Shown: piece by piece, positions 7,412 through 15,271 of the stretch
Position numbering within the stretch: position 1 is the first letter of the stretch
How the letters are laid out: every line of letters starts with the position of its first letter
Assembly (NCBI GenBank): GCA_023247085.1
Contig: JAHFHC010000004.1
Location: forward strand, 1 to 56,682
Direction of reading: 5' to 3'
DNA: 56,682 nt
Source of the DNA: Microcaldota archaeon
Lineage (GTDB): Archaea > Micrarchaeota > Micrarchaeia > Norongarragalinales > UBA8480
The notes under the pieces: generated by a model
Databases searched by the model: none
Told to the model about the DNA's origin: nothing
Seen by the model: the letters and a program-made list of their open reading frames with translations, nothing else
Translations under genes and position numbers: made by a program

Positions 7412-9283
7412 ATGTGTGGAATTAATGGCATAGTAAATTTGTTCAATAACGTTGAAAGCCAACTCTCGTCCATCAAGAATATGAATAGTGCTATAAAACA
7501 TCGCGGGCCGGATGGTGAAGGCGTTTACGTTTCTTTCAACAAACACGTTGCCTTTGGAAACCGGCGGCTAAGTATAGTTGATGTAAAACGCGGTAACCAA
7601 CCGATGGTTCTATTTTACAATAATTGTGAATTTGCTGTAACCTTTAATGGCGAAATTTACAACCACCTGGAACTGAAAATACAACTGCAAAAACTTGGAC
7701 ATAAGTTCAAAACCAATTCAGATACAGAAGTATTGCTAAAAAGCTATATTGAATGGGGCGAAAAATGCGTTGGGAAGTTTAATGGAATATTCGCGTTTGC
7801 AATTTACGATGGCAAAAATAATCAAATTTTTCTAGCTAGGGATCGAGTAGGAATCAAACCACTTTATTACGCAATAATGAATCATACACTCATTTTCAGT
7901 TCAGAACCAAAAGGTATCTTAGCATACCTTGATTTCAAAAAAGAGCCAGACAATGAAACAATCGCGGAGTTTTTCTTATCAAGTTTACTTCTAGCTGATG
8001 GCTCAACTAGATTGAATCGTTCTTTTTTCAAAGGACTATACGCACTTGAGCCGGGCAAATATGCGTTTTTCTCAGCTAAAGGACTGCAAGTTAAAGAATA
8101 TTGGGATGTTCCAAAACACCAAATGCACGGCGGTTCACTCAAAATATCCGCATCACAACTGAGAAAGACCCTCTCAAAAGCAATTGCACTTGAAATTCCG
8201 AGGGAAGTTAAGTTTGGCAGCGCTTTGAGCGGTGGCATTGATTCAAGCATTGTTACCACAATTGCAGCTGAAAAAGTTAAAAATAAGCTTTCTGCAGCTT
8301 CAATAACCTTCAAAAATGCCAAACACAATCCTGACTTTGAACACGCTAAGCTACTAGCCAAAGCTAAGCATTTGAAACTTTTAAAAGCTGAGCTTACTCC
8401 TCGTAAAATGATTGCCGATATAGATAGAATGATCAAAGCAATGGATCAGCCACACGACACAATCAGACAACTTGGCTTATTAGCCGTGTACCGCACATTG
8501 CACAAATCAGGTTGCAAAGTGGCTTTAGTTGGTGAAGGTTCAGATGAATTTAATCTAGGGTACTATTACACTTCGCCTGGATTCGACAAAGACTTACAAA
8601 TTTGTAAAAACTCCAGAGAATTCCGAAAAATTTGGAAACGACGAGCTATAGTTGCTTCTAAGTATTTCGACAAAAGATTCCTAAGCTCAGTTGACTTTGA
8701 CGAAATAATTGAATATAATTTGAAAAACTATTATGAGAAGTGCAAGAGTAAAAATAAACTTGCAAGAATGGAGTATTTTTACATTAAGAAGTTTTTGAAA
8801 TATCGCTTAGACGCTAATGACACGCTAGCTATGGCGTTTTCTATTGAAGCCCGCGTGCCTTTTTGTGACCATAATTATATTGAAGCGGCACTTCAAGTAC
8901 CGCCAGAAATAAATTTGAAAAATGGTTTGGAAAAAATGGCTTTGAGAACGGCGTTTGAACATAAGCTGCCCAAATCAATAGCTAATCGGCAAAAATATCC
9001 TTTGCCTGAAAGTAGAGATATACTGATGCATAAACTAGTTGCCCAGGAATTAGATAAAAATATTAAGAAAGCAAATTCTGGAGTGTGGAAAATTTTAGAC
9101 AAGCAATTTGTTTTTGGTTTAAATCAAGAATTTAAACTAAGAATTGCTGAAATTGAAAACAAAAAACGTAAATTTAATTTAACCCAAGAAATTTTATTCA
9201 GAGAAGAAATTAATCTCCGAAGCAAACACATCTTCCTCCTATTGACTTTTCTACGTTGGTACAAATTAAACTTCACTAATTAA
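7412..9283 (+). CDS. asnB: asparagine synthetase (glutamine-hydrolysing)
   Basis: 623 residues, the expected AsnB length. The N-terminal class II glutaminase domain begins MCGI, with Cys2 the nucleophile exposed after Met removal, and carries KHRGPDGEG and NGEIYNH. The C-terminal synthetase domain has the PP-loop SGGIDSS near residue 271 and the GEGSDEFNLGYY and SIEARVPF(C)DH motifs. The enzyme makes asparagine from aspartate, glutamine and ATP. It stands alone, with about 180 bases upstream and 90 downstream before other genes. AsnB-like proteins can also serve surface-glycan or peptide amidation, but nothing nearby indicates that. Confidence 0.94.
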   Translation: MCGINGIVNLFNNVESQLSSIKNMNSAIKHRGPDGEGVYVSFNKHVAFGNRRLSIVDVKRGNQPMVLFYNNCEFAVTFNGEIYNHLELKIQLQKLGHKFKTNSDTEVLLKSYIEWGEKCVGKFNGIFAFAIYDGKNNQIFLARDRVGIKPLYYAIMNHTLIFSSEPKGILAYLDFKKEPDNETIAEFFLSSLLLADGSTRLNRSFFKGLYALEPGKYAFFSAKGLQVKEYWDVPKHQMHGGSLKISASQLRKTLSKAIALEIPREVKFGSALSGGIDSSIVTTIAAEKVKNKLSAASITFKNAKHNPDFEHAKLLAKAKHLKLLKAELTPRKMIADIDRMIKAMDQPHDTIRQLGLLAVYRTLHKSGCKVALVGEGSDEFNLGYYYTSPGFDKDLQICKNSREFRKIWKRRAIVASKYFDKRFLSSVDFDEIIEYNLKNYYEKCKSKNKLARMEYFYIKKFLKYRLDANDTLAMAFSIEARVPFCDHNYIEAALQVPPEINLKNGLEKMALRTAFEHKLPKSIANRQKYPLPESRDILMHKLVAQELDKNIKKANSGVWKILDKQFVFGLNQEFKLRIAEIENKKRKFNLTQEILFREEINLRSKHIFLLLTFLRWYKLNFTN

Positions 9284-9376
9284 TCCACTACATCTGAGAG
9301 TACAATTCTTCGTTAATTTAGTTATGTCCTAATTCATCCAAGCAAGTAAACTCGCTGGATCTCTTAATCTATGATA

Positions 9377-10099
9377 CTAAGGAATATCATTGGGATCAAA
9401 AACCTTCGGGACAACTGCACGCCGTTTTAACTGCGTTCTCGATAAATGAGACAAAACCTCTTCAAACTCAAGCGCAATTTCACTAGAGAATTTAGAAAGC
9501 GCTGCTTTAGTAATACGAGAATGCTGCAGATAATTTGGCTCTAATCCCGACCGAGCATATGAATCTGGATTGTTAATTGCAAAAAGCTTTAAACCACTAT
9601 TTCGAATTAAGTTACCTGAATAGAAAAATTCAACAACCAACTCGTTTGTTGGGCGAGCTAATGCGTGCTTCATAAAAAGACGATGCTCATGAATTTTAGA
9701 CGATTTAGCTAGCATATATTGCATTGCCTGCCTTTCTCTGAACATCGACCGCTGATCCGGCGAAGCATGAAAATTAACAACCGGAACAGAGAACCCCTTC
9801 TTTAACAAAAATTTAGCAATATCAATATCGGTCGGAGCATCATCTGCCCTTAATGAAGCTTCTCTAAGCGATTCTTCACGCCTAGCTGCCTTTTGCCAAA
9901 TCGCGTGAGGCGTCCACTTGCCTGGGATCCTTACAACAACCGCACTGTGCTTTTCCCAATCGCCGTGATGGCGCTGTGCAATGTTGATAGTTCCCTCGTT
10001 CGGGTGCCTTCCCACTAGTACAATTACCTTGCGCTTTTCCGCTGGAACTTCACGCAACATCAAATCCATTTCACGCAAGTTGCGCGGCTTTAAGATCAT
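9377..10099 (-). CDS. hypothetical protein with an HxxE...H layout, possibly M14/AstE-like
   Basis: About 240 residues, not firmly recognised. Near the N-terminus VIVLVGRHPNEGTINIA resembles the zinc-binding G-x-H-x-x-E loop of succinylglutamate desuccinylase/aspartoacylase and carboxypeptidases of the M14 fold. About a hundred residues later VPVVNFHASPDQ could supply the third ligand. The rest has no obvious motif. This is pattern-based inference and the fold could be different. A GTG at 10156 would add 19 hydrophobic residues; the ATG at 10099 is preferred. It is divergent from the VapBC pair, with an AT-rich shared promoter region at about 10143-10180. Confidence 0.5.
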   Translation of the reverse strand: MILKPRNLREMDLMLREVPAEKRKVIVLVGRHPNEGTINIAQRHHGDWEKHSAVVVRIPGKWTPHAIWQKAARREESLREASLRADDAPTDIDIAKFLLKKGFSVPVVNFHASPDQRSMFRERQAMQYMLAKSSKIHEHRLFMKHALARPTNELVVEFFYSGNLIRNSGLKLFAINNPDSYARSGLEPNYLQHSRITKAALSKFSSEIALEFEEVLSHLSRTQLKRRAVVPKVFDPNDIP

Positions 10100-10195
10100 A
10101 AGGCAATATAATGCCGCGAGTAATTTTAATCCAACCGATAGCTTTAAATTATACACTCAGTAAAATTATACTATTAGTAAAATAAGGTGTTTTCG

Positions 10196-10411
10196 ATGGA
10201 AGAGATCAATGTAACTGCAAAACGTATTGGCAATTCTTGGGGAGTTATTATTCCAAAGAAAACTGCAGATAATTTAAACTTGAATAAAGAAACTGAGCTT
10301 CATGTGAACCTAGAGCGGGCGCCCGCTATAAAAGACCTCATTGGTACGTTTAAAGGTCGGGTTACTATCGAAGAGTTGAAAGCAGAAAGGAAGGCTGGCT
10401 GGAAAGAGTGA
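10196..10411 (+). CDS. vapB: AbrB/MazE-type antitoxin, VapB-like
   Basis: 71 residues. The N-terminal swapped-hairpin DNA-binding segment ITAKRIGNSWGVIIPKK-like (here INVTAKRIGNSWGVIIP) is classic SpoVT/AbrB. The C-terminal tail (about residues 45-71, ending ELKAERKAGWKE) is the usual toxin-wrapping helix. AAGGTG at 10184-10189 is a ribosome binding site six bases before the ATG at 10196, which decides the start over the GTG at 10187. Its stop overlaps the start of the PIN toxin gene, so the pair is coupled. Autorepression of the shared divergent promoter is expected from the family. Confidence 0.85.
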   Translation: MEEINVTAKRIGNSWGVIIPKKTADNLNLNKETELHVNLERAPAIKDLIGTFKGRVTIEELKAERKAGWKE

Positions 10412-10794
10412 ACCGCATGGTAGAATATGTTGTTGACACGTACGCCGCTATTGAATATCTTAACGGAAATAAGCAGTGCATAGCTAAGATCAATGGCGCT
10501 ACAAAAATTTATACTAACCAATTCATGTTAGCGGAGCTGTACTTCATAAGTTTGAAGAGAAACGGCGAGGAAATTGCAAACCGACACCTCGCGGCATTTT
10601 CAAGTCACTGCGAATCACTATATGAAACTGACATAAAAGAAGCTATGAAACTGCGCTTGAAATTAAAAAACCGGAAACTGGACATTTCCTATACTGACAG
10701 CATTGGTTATCATTTAGCTTTAAAGAAAAATATTAAATTCCTAACTGGCGACTCTGCTTTTGAGCAACTACCAAACGTAGAATTCATAAAATAA
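10408..10794 (+). CDS. vapC: PIN-domain ribonuclease toxin VapC
   Basis: 128 residues forming one PIN domain. The acidic catalytic set is complete: Asp10 in YVVDTYAA, Glu43 in LAELYF, Asp in YTDSIG and Asp in LTGDSAF. VapC toxins cleave specific RNAs, often tRNA or rRNA, until bound by VapB. The GTG at 10408 overlaps the VapB stop by four bases (GTGA); the ATG at 10417 is an alternative. All key residues and the frame are intact, so it should be functional. Confidence 0.88.
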   Translation: MNRMVEYVVDTYAAIEYLNGNKQCIAKINGATKIYTNQFMLAELYFISLKRNGEEIANRHLAAFSSHCESLYETDIKEAMKLRLKLKNRKLDISYTDSIGYHLALKKNIKFLTGDSAFEQLPNVEFIK

Positions 10795-10849
10795 CTTTTA
10801 CCTCAACAAAAACCTTCTTATGCCATTTGCTTTCTAAGAACTATACAAT

Positions 10850-10982
10850 GGGCTCATGATGTAACGGTAACATACCCCTTTGGCGTGGGGGAGACTCCGG
10901 GTTCGATAAGCCTTTTCTTTATACAAAAAGAAAAGCCTTTGGGAAAAGAAAATTCCCAGCTACGAAAATCCCGGTGAGTCCA
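10850..10982 (+). tRNA. tRNA-Ala (GGC) with a 61-nt intron in the T-loop
   Basis: The acceptor arm GGGCTCA pairs with TGAGTCC and includes the G3-U70 wobble that marks alanine tRNAs. The D arm is ATGT/ACAT and the anticodon arm CCCCT-TTGGCGT-GGGGG gives anticodon GGC. The T stem CCGGG (10897-10901) pairs with CCCGG (10970-10974), but 68 bases lie between. A bulge-helix-bulge explains this: TTCG (10902-10905) pairs with CGAA (10963-10966), flanked by bulges ATA (10906-10908) and AAT (10967-10969). Cutting after the second base of each bulge joins 10850-10907 to 10969-10982 and gives the T-loop TTCGATT, identical to that of the nearby tRNA-Val. CCA is not encoded. Confidence 0.92.
10908..10968 (+). 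other. tRNA-Ala intron at position 59/60, 61 nt
   Basis: Predicted excised intron. It contains two hairpins: CTTTTCTTT (10912-10920) with AAAGAAAAG (10927-10935), and GGGAA (10941-10945) with TTCCC (10953-10957). AGC (10909-10911) with GCT (10959-10961) continues the inner helix, with A10962 unpaired, so the motif is slightly relaxed. It has no room for a protein. Confidence 0.82.
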
Positions 10983-11081
10983 TACTTTTTTCTATTATAG
11001 AAAAAACTCATTAAGAATTACTTTTTACCGGCAAGCACGTGCTTAGAAAAGTTTACTAACCTAGATAAATTTAGAGTAAAT

Positions 11082-11747
11082 ATGCACACACTTATAAACA
11101 TTAACAAAACTTCTCCAGATTTTCTTGAATTTTTTGGAGTTTTAATGGGTGACGGATGTATTGTAAAATTTAAAAAACCGCCAAGCGATAGCGATTATCT
11201 TCGAATTTTCATAAGCGGAAACTCAAAAAGAGATTCTACCTACATGAAAAACTACTTGAATTTGATTCTGAAAAAATTTCAAGTGTATGCTTATTTTTAC
11301 CAAGATAAACATACAAACACAATAACTGCAGTAATAAACCACAAAAAATTTGCAGAGTATCTCGTAAGCTTAGGCTTTCCAACTGGCAAAAAAGGACAAA
11401 TTGAAATTCCAAGTTGGATTATGGCGCTTTCGTTAGAGAAGAAATTTCATTTAATTAGAGGCCTTTTTGACACAGATGGATGTATATCCGCGCGTAAATC
11501 TGAAGAATATCGAAGGCCTTTAGTGCTAATATCTAGCGAAAGTATACCACTAAGAAAACAATTAAAGACAATATTACGTGAAGCTGGATTACCAGCATAT
11601 GATTCAAGTGGAAACGTTGGAGTTGACGGCATAAGCAGCACAAAGAAGTGGTTTGAATTAATAGGAAGCAACAATCCTAGAAATTTAGACAGGTATACCG
11701 GGTGGGTTAGAACAGGCGCGCTACCTATGTTAGATATAAAAAAGTAA
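11082..11747 (+). CDS. LAGLIDADG homing endonuclease, free-standing
   Basis: 221 residues with two LAGLIDADG-type helices: FFGVLMGDGCI (about residues 17-27) and IRGLFDTDGCI (about 125-135), each ending in the catalytic Gly-Asp pair. It is therefore a single-chain, two-repeat endonuclease of the DOD type. It cuts long asymmetric DNA sites. It lies between tRNA-Ala and tRNA-Val, 99 bases from the first and 25 from the second, and outside the tRNA intron. I see no flanking intron or intein splice signals, so it appears free-standing. The frame is intact. A palindrome AAGCACGTGCTT lies upstream at about 11034-11045. Confidence 0.9.
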   Translation: MHTLININKTSPDFLEFFGVLMGDGCIVKFKKPPSDSDYLRIFISGNSKRDSTYMKNYLNLILKKFQVYAYFYQDKHTNTITAVINHKKFAEYLVSLGFPTGKKGQIEIPSWIMALSLEKKFHLIRGLFDTDGCISARKSEEYRRPLVLISSESIPLRKQLKTILREAGLPAYDSSGNVGVDGISSTKKWFELIGSNNPRNLDRYTGWVRTGALPMLDIKK

Positions 11748-11772
11748 CAGCGTCTAAATAATTACTTAAAAT

Positions 11773-11844
11773 GGGCTTATAGTCGAGTGGTAAGATGTTC
11801 CCTTGACGTGGGAAAGATCCCCGGTTCGATTCCGGGTAAGCCCA
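11773..11844 (+). tRNA. tRNA-Val (GAC)
   Basis: Full cloverleaf: acceptor GGGCTTA/TAAGCCC, D stem GTC/GAT, anticodon stem TTCCC/GGGAA with loop TTGACGT (anticodon GAC), variable loop AGATC, T stem CCCGG/CCGGG with loop TTCGATT, and discriminator A. It has no intron, and CCA is not encoded. It serves as an internal reference for the spliced tRNA-Ala T-loop. Confidence 0.95.
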
Positions 11845-11860
11845 CTTTAAAATTAATCAA

Positions 11861-12229
11861 ATGAAAATTCCAATTACTACCAGAATAGAAAAAGACGCAA
11901 TATTTGCATTTGCACAAGTATTTGGCACTGCAGCGGGGTTTTTCATAGTTGCAAGTTCAATGTTTTATAACCCTGCAATCTCAACGATCGAACAAGCAAC
12001 AAATTCATTGTCTCCAAGTAACCTAATACTAGTAAAGCAAATTAATAATTCCGAAATTCTCAATTTTACTTCGAAATACTATGCAAGTATTATCGAACAA
12101 ACAAATATTGCTAAACAAGCAATAAATTTGTCGACTAATTTAGCACAAGTTGGGCATGTGCTATTATTCATTGCAATTGTATTCGCAATGCTGGGTTTAC
12201 TTTATCCATACTTATTTGAAAAGGGATAG
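11861..12229 (+). CDS. two-pass membrane protein of unknown function
   Basis: 122 residues. One hydrophobic segment near the N-terminus (about 15-35) and one near the C-terminus (about 95-117) flank a 60-residue polar region that would lie outside the cell and carries several Asn-X-Ser/Thr sites (NNSE, NFTS, NLST). I do not recognise the family. It begins 16 bases after the tRNA-Val and ends two bases before the convergent YdjM-like gene. Confidence 0.6.
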   Translation: MKIPITTRIEKDAIFAFAQVFGTAAGFFIVASSMFYNPAISTIEQATNSLSPSNLILVKQINNSEILNFTSKYYASIIEQTNIAKQAINLSTNLAQVGHVLLFIAIVFAMLGLLYPYLFEKG

Positions 12230-12231
12230 AA

Positions 12232-12735
12232 TTAGCACTTTGTCTTTATTAATCTCACAACTAATAGCGCAAACGTTGCTAATAATCCGATTCCAGTGAA
12301 CAAGTAAATGTTAGATACATTCACTAAGTGTAGAAATGGGTTTGCAGTTGTGACAGGCCAAAAGGGTTGTAAATCGGCGTGCATGAATGAGTCTAGCAAA
12401 ACGTGCGACCAAGCAGCTAGCAAGGAAGAGACGAGAATTAATTTATTTGAAATTTTGTTTTGCGGTTGTTTAACTTTGAAAACGTTCATGAAACTGTCGA
12501 CGTGTTTTCTGTACTTTATCAAAAGCAAAGCAACAACTATCGCGATTAAGGTTACGCCGATGTAAGTGTGGAAAAAACCGTGCAAGACGCCATCTGACCG
12601 TGGAGCGATAAACATGTAATAAAAAGGCTCGAGGTCCATCAACACGCTTGAAATTATCAAAGCGGGCAAGTAAAGCACGTCGAAAAGAATGAAGCCAAAA
12701 AGGACAACTGACCAATGAAAAGGAGTCAACGGCAT
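12232..12735 (-). CDS. YdjM-like membrane-bound metal-dependent hydrolase
   Basis: 167 residues with about four membrane segments. MPLTPFHW at the start, SVLMDLEPF, GFFHTYIG and the late WSHVLLDSFMHADLQPFWP segment are the conserved His/Asp blocks of the YdjM/DUF457-type family. These are predicted metal-dependent hydrolases of the membrane, possibly acting on phospholipid-like substrates, but their activity is not established. It starts three bases after the stop of the upstream E1-like gene, so the two are likely cotranscribed. Confidence 0.75.
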   Translation of the reverse strand: MPLTPFHWSVVLFGFILFDVLYLPALIISSVLMDLEPFYYMFIAPRSDGVLHGFFHTYIGVTLIAIVVALLLIKYRKHVDSFMNVFKVKQPQNKISNKLILVSSLLAAWSHVLLDSFMHADLQPFWPVTTANPFLHLVNVSNIYLFTGIGLLATFALLVVRLIKTKC

Positions 12736-12738
12736 AAA

Positions 12739-13458
12739 TTATTTCACGTAGTTTTTACAATTTTTACACTTTTTCTCAAGTGGAAAAATGCTAAATGTTA
12801 ATGTCGACAAGTTCATATGCAGCATTTTGCTAGCTAATTTTGGCTTTCCGGCTAATAGATTCACAAACTCTTGCACTTGTATACTTGCGGCAATTGAAGT
12901 TGCAGTTGGAATAATTCCCTCTTCACAGCAACTCACTTCACAAAGCGGCTTAGAGGCAAAGCAATTGAAACACGGCGTTTTGCCGGGAATGATTGTTGAC
13001 ACCATGATTTGGTCACGAATGGCGCCACAATAAACCCACGGGATTTTTTTATGTAAACAAAAAGAGTTAATCGCTTTGCGGCTGGCATAATTGTCAGTGC
13101 AGTCAAGTACGACATCAACGCTTCCAATTAACTTAGCTGCGTTTTTTTCAGTTAGCAAGTCAACAATAGCAAGAAAGGAAGTGTTTTTGTGTGGTTTTAG
13201 TTTTTGGACTGCGGTTTCGGCTTTGAATTTGCCAACATCACTCTCTGCAAATAGTGGTTGTCGGCCGAGGTTAGAGGTTTCAACTACATCGGGGTCAATT
13301 AGCGTGACTTGTTTAACGCATAGTTGCGCTAATAGCAATGCAGCGTTACAGCCGGTTCCACCAACGCCTATAACCGCTACGCTGGTTTTGCGCAGCTTTG
13401 CATTTGCGCTGCCAATTACTTTACCTTGGCATACAAATTGAGAGTCAGTTAGTTGCAT
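12739..13458 (-). CDS. ThiF/MoeB/HesA-family E1-like adenylyltransferase
   Basis: 239 residues. The Rossmann nucleotide loop VIGVGGTGCNAA is near residue 30, followed by LIDPDVVETSNLGRQ and VVLDCTDNYASRK. The zinc site is formed by CFNC and the terminal CKNC. There is a CCEEGIIP stretch where MoeB/ThiF proteins often carry a reactive cysteine loop. The family adenylates the C-terminal Gly-Gly of ubiquitin-like sulfur carriers such as MoaD, ThiS or SAMPs. No carrier gene lies nearby, so the pathway (molybdopterin, tRNA thiolation or protein modification) cannot be fixed. Confidence 0.87.
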   Translation of the reverse strand: MQLTDSQFVCQGKVIGSANAKLRKTSVAVIGVGGTGCNAALLLAQLCVKQVTLIDPDVVETSNLGRQPLFAESDVGKFKAETAVQKLKPHKNTSFLAIVDLLTEKNAAKLIGSVDVVLDCTDNYASRKAINSFCLHKKIPWVYCGAIRDQIMVSTIIPGKTPCFNCFASKPLCEVSCCEEGIIPTATSIAASIQVQEFVNLLAGKPKLASKMLHMNLSTLTFSIFPLEKKCKNCKNYVK

Positions 13459-13519
13459 AGAAAATTCACGATAAACTCCATAGTTGATATTATAAGCTTT
13501 TAACTCGAATAAAAGTTAT

Positions 13520-13774
13520 ATGGCAGCAAAAAAAGAGTTAATTACCGGCAATATGACTGTTTCTGAAGTCGTGTTGAATTATCCCACTAGCGTGCCGATC
13601 TTAATGGCTTACGGGCTACATTGTTTTGACTGCGGCGGTGCAGAAATAGAAACACTTGAAGAAGGCACTATAGGTCACGGGATGTCGCAAGAAGAGCTTG
13701 ACTTGCTTTTAATTGATTTAAACGAAGAAGCGCAAAAACAGGAAAAAATGAAAAAAGAAAATAAGAAAAAATAA
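13520..13774 (+). CDS. DUF1858 redox-disulfide domain protein
   Basis: 84 residues. The segment MTVSEVVLNYPTSVPILMAYGLHCFDCGGAEIETLEEG is the DUF1858 domain, also called hybrid-cluster-associated redox disulfide, with the CxxC pair in HCFDCGG. A GHGM helix start follows. The C-terminal 20 residues are Lys/Glu/Gln-rich. A role in redox or metal handling is suggested by the family, but no enzyme partner lies in the same operon. It is divergent from the E1-like gene. Confidence 0.82.
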   Translation: MAAKKELITGNMTVSEVVLNYPTSVPILMAYGLHCFDCGGAEIETLEEGTIGHGMSQEELDLLLIDLNEEAQKQEKMKKENKKK

Positions 13775-13821
13775 GGAGAAAAAAAATTTAGTCACGTTTC
13801 TTTTTGGCGCCACGCCTGGCA

Positions 13822-13846
13822 CCTTTTTCTTTAGAAAAGAAAAAGG
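13822..13846. terminator. 11-bp hairpin between convergent DUF1858 and Alba genes
   Basis: CCTTTTTCTTT (13822-13832) and AAAGAAAAAGG (13836-13846) are perfect reverse complements with an AGA loop, so T-rich arms exist on both strands. It lies between two gene ends and likely serves both. A second G/C-rich inverted stretch (13805-13821) adjoins it. The arm sequence is close to the first hairpin in the tRNA-Ala intron. Confidence 0.6.
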
Positions 13847-13856
13847 GGCATGGCAA

Positions 13857-14174
13857 TTACTTCGTCATCGTTACTTCCATTGACGAAACTTTTGTCATTC
13901 TACCGTCTTCTGATTTTAGTTCTTCTGTTGACAAATTGATGTCTTCGGTTTTGAGAGTTGGGATAAAGCGGTTCTTTACAATTTGAGTTACATCCACTAG
14001 TGCACTTATTGTTCTTCCGCGCGCTTTGGCTTTTACGCTACTTGCACCATTGTTAAATTGCGTTACAACTGCAATTACGTAGTTCATCACGCTTTTTTTC
14101 CCAATGTAAATAGTATTATCATTCGGGTCATGGCGCTGTCGTGGCTGAGTTGGAGCTTCGGTAAATTCTGGCAT
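13857..14174 (-). CDS. albA: Alba family nucleic-acid-binding chromatin protein
   Basis: 105 residues. The core YIGKKSVMNYVIAVVTQFNNGASSVKAKARGRTISALVDV is the Alba signature, with the conserved Lys pair that contacts DNA or RNA in IGKK. IVKNRFIP follows. Alba dimers coat DNA and bind RNA, and are often regulated by lysine acetylation or methylation. The ATG at 14174 has GGTGAT (minus strand, 14185-14190) ten bases upstream, which fixes the start over the GTG at 14189. A TATA-like CCTATAAAT lies near 14237 on the minus strand. Confidence 0.94.
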   Translation of the reverse strand: MPEFTEAPTQPRQRHDPNDNTIYIGKKSVMNYVIAVVTQFNNGASSVKAKARGRTISALVDVTQIVKNRFIPTLKTEDINLSTEELKSEDGRMTKVSSMEVTMTK

Positions 14175-14241
14175 GTTTCTTGAAATCACCTATTGTTTTA
14201 ATTGACCGATTTTGACTTTGATTAAGTAACTGGGATTTATA

Positions 14242-14299
14242 GGAAAAAACAAAAAAAGTTCAAAAAAGAAAAAAATAGATAAAAACAAAAAGAAAAAAC
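14242..14299 (-). terminator. T-rich tract after the GATase-like gene A
   Basis: On the minus strand, just after the stop at 14314, there are several runs of 5-7 T broken by single bases. This is the usual form of an archaeal intrinsic terminator, and such T-rich ends are also where aCPSF1/FttA acts; FttA is encoded in this window. Confidence 0.55.
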
Positions 14300-14313
14300 G
14301 CAAGTTATGCTTT

Positions 14314-15141
14314 TTAGCCGCGTCTTGATGTTAAGTAAAGCAACACGTTTTTGAACAAGTTAGGTGCTTGTGCAGCTGCGGGGTCAAAAGCGAAGTAAAT
14401 TACTTTTCCAGCTGGGAATGACTTGCCTTCTACAATCGCGTATAAATTGCGTTGGCCTGGGCCAGTGTCAACTTGTGCCAACACTTCAGAATTACTTGTA
14501 GGCGTAACGTCAACTACATCGCCAGCAAATGCAAAGTCTTTTTGTCCACTACCAAAAATTGGGTGGTCTGGGTTGATTATGCGGATTTGTCCAGTTGCAA
14601 AGTAAGTGCGAATTGGTTCCCTGCGAGGGGTTAATCCACCAATTTCAACTGGCATAATCGTGTTTAGTAAGCCAACTCCGATCCCCCAGCCTAGTACAGT
14701 GTTATCGTCACGCACGCGGGTACAAGCGTCGCCAATTACAATTAAAGAAGCGCCACTTTTTACGCGGTCAGTAACGGCTTTACGGAATTCCCGTTCACAA
14801 TAGGGTTCTCCAGCTAGAATGATTACGTCTACTTGACGGGTTAAGAACTGCGCTCGGTCATCTAATTTTTGTTCGTAAATTGGGCGAACAGCTATTCCGC
14901 CTGCGCCTTGAAATGCTGAAGAGCCAATTAAAGCTTTTAATTCATCAGAAGGTTGGCCGAATACACCTACTCGAATGTCTTTAGATGGGACGATTTGATT
15001 TAAAACAGGGATTTGACTTGCGTCAATTATGTTAAACTTTGCAGCTAGAAAAACTGCTAGAATTGCAATTAAAATTAATGGAATTGCGCTTTCAGCGTGA
15101 AATCCAGATGCTTGGGGAGCGTATTGGCCTCTTCTCTTCAC
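14314..15141 (-). CDS. membrane-anchored GATase1/ThuA-like domain protein A
   Basis: 275 residues. One N-terminal membrane segment (about 19-40) leads to an external or pseudoperiplasmic domain with an alternating strand-helix pattern: IRVGVFG, VDVIILAGE, VKSGASLIVIGDACTR and a terminal GKVIYFAFDPAAAQAPNLFKNVLLYL. The last block is typical of DUF4350/ThuA-like class I glutamine-amidotransferase folds, but I see no clear Cys-His-Glu triad. It is paralogous in layout to the next gene upstream (15272-16141). GTG start with GGTGAT a few bases upstream. Function unknown; a carbohydrate or surface role is possible. Confidence 0.65.
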   Translation of the reverse strand: MKRRGQYAPQASGFHAESAIPLILIAILAVFLAAKFNIIDASQIPVLNQIVPSKDIRVGVFGQPSDELKALIGSSAFQGAGGIAVRPIYEQKLDDRAQFLTRQVDVIILAGEPYCEREFRKAVTDRVKSGASLIVIGDACTRVRDDNTVLGWGIGVGLLNTIMPVEIGGLTPRREPIRTYFATGQIRIINPDHPIFGSGQKDFAFAGDVVDVTPTSNSEVLAQVDTGPGQRNLYAIVEGKSFPAGKVIYFAFDPAAAQAPNLFKNVLLYLTSRRG

Positions 15142-15271
15142 ATAATCACCAGGTTAGAATTTACTATCTAAAATTCTATTATACTATTACTAGATATTCT
15201 TGCGTTTTCAGCATTTAAATACATTGTTCTCGAACTGCACTTCTTCGGCCTTTTAAAGCTATATTATAGTT

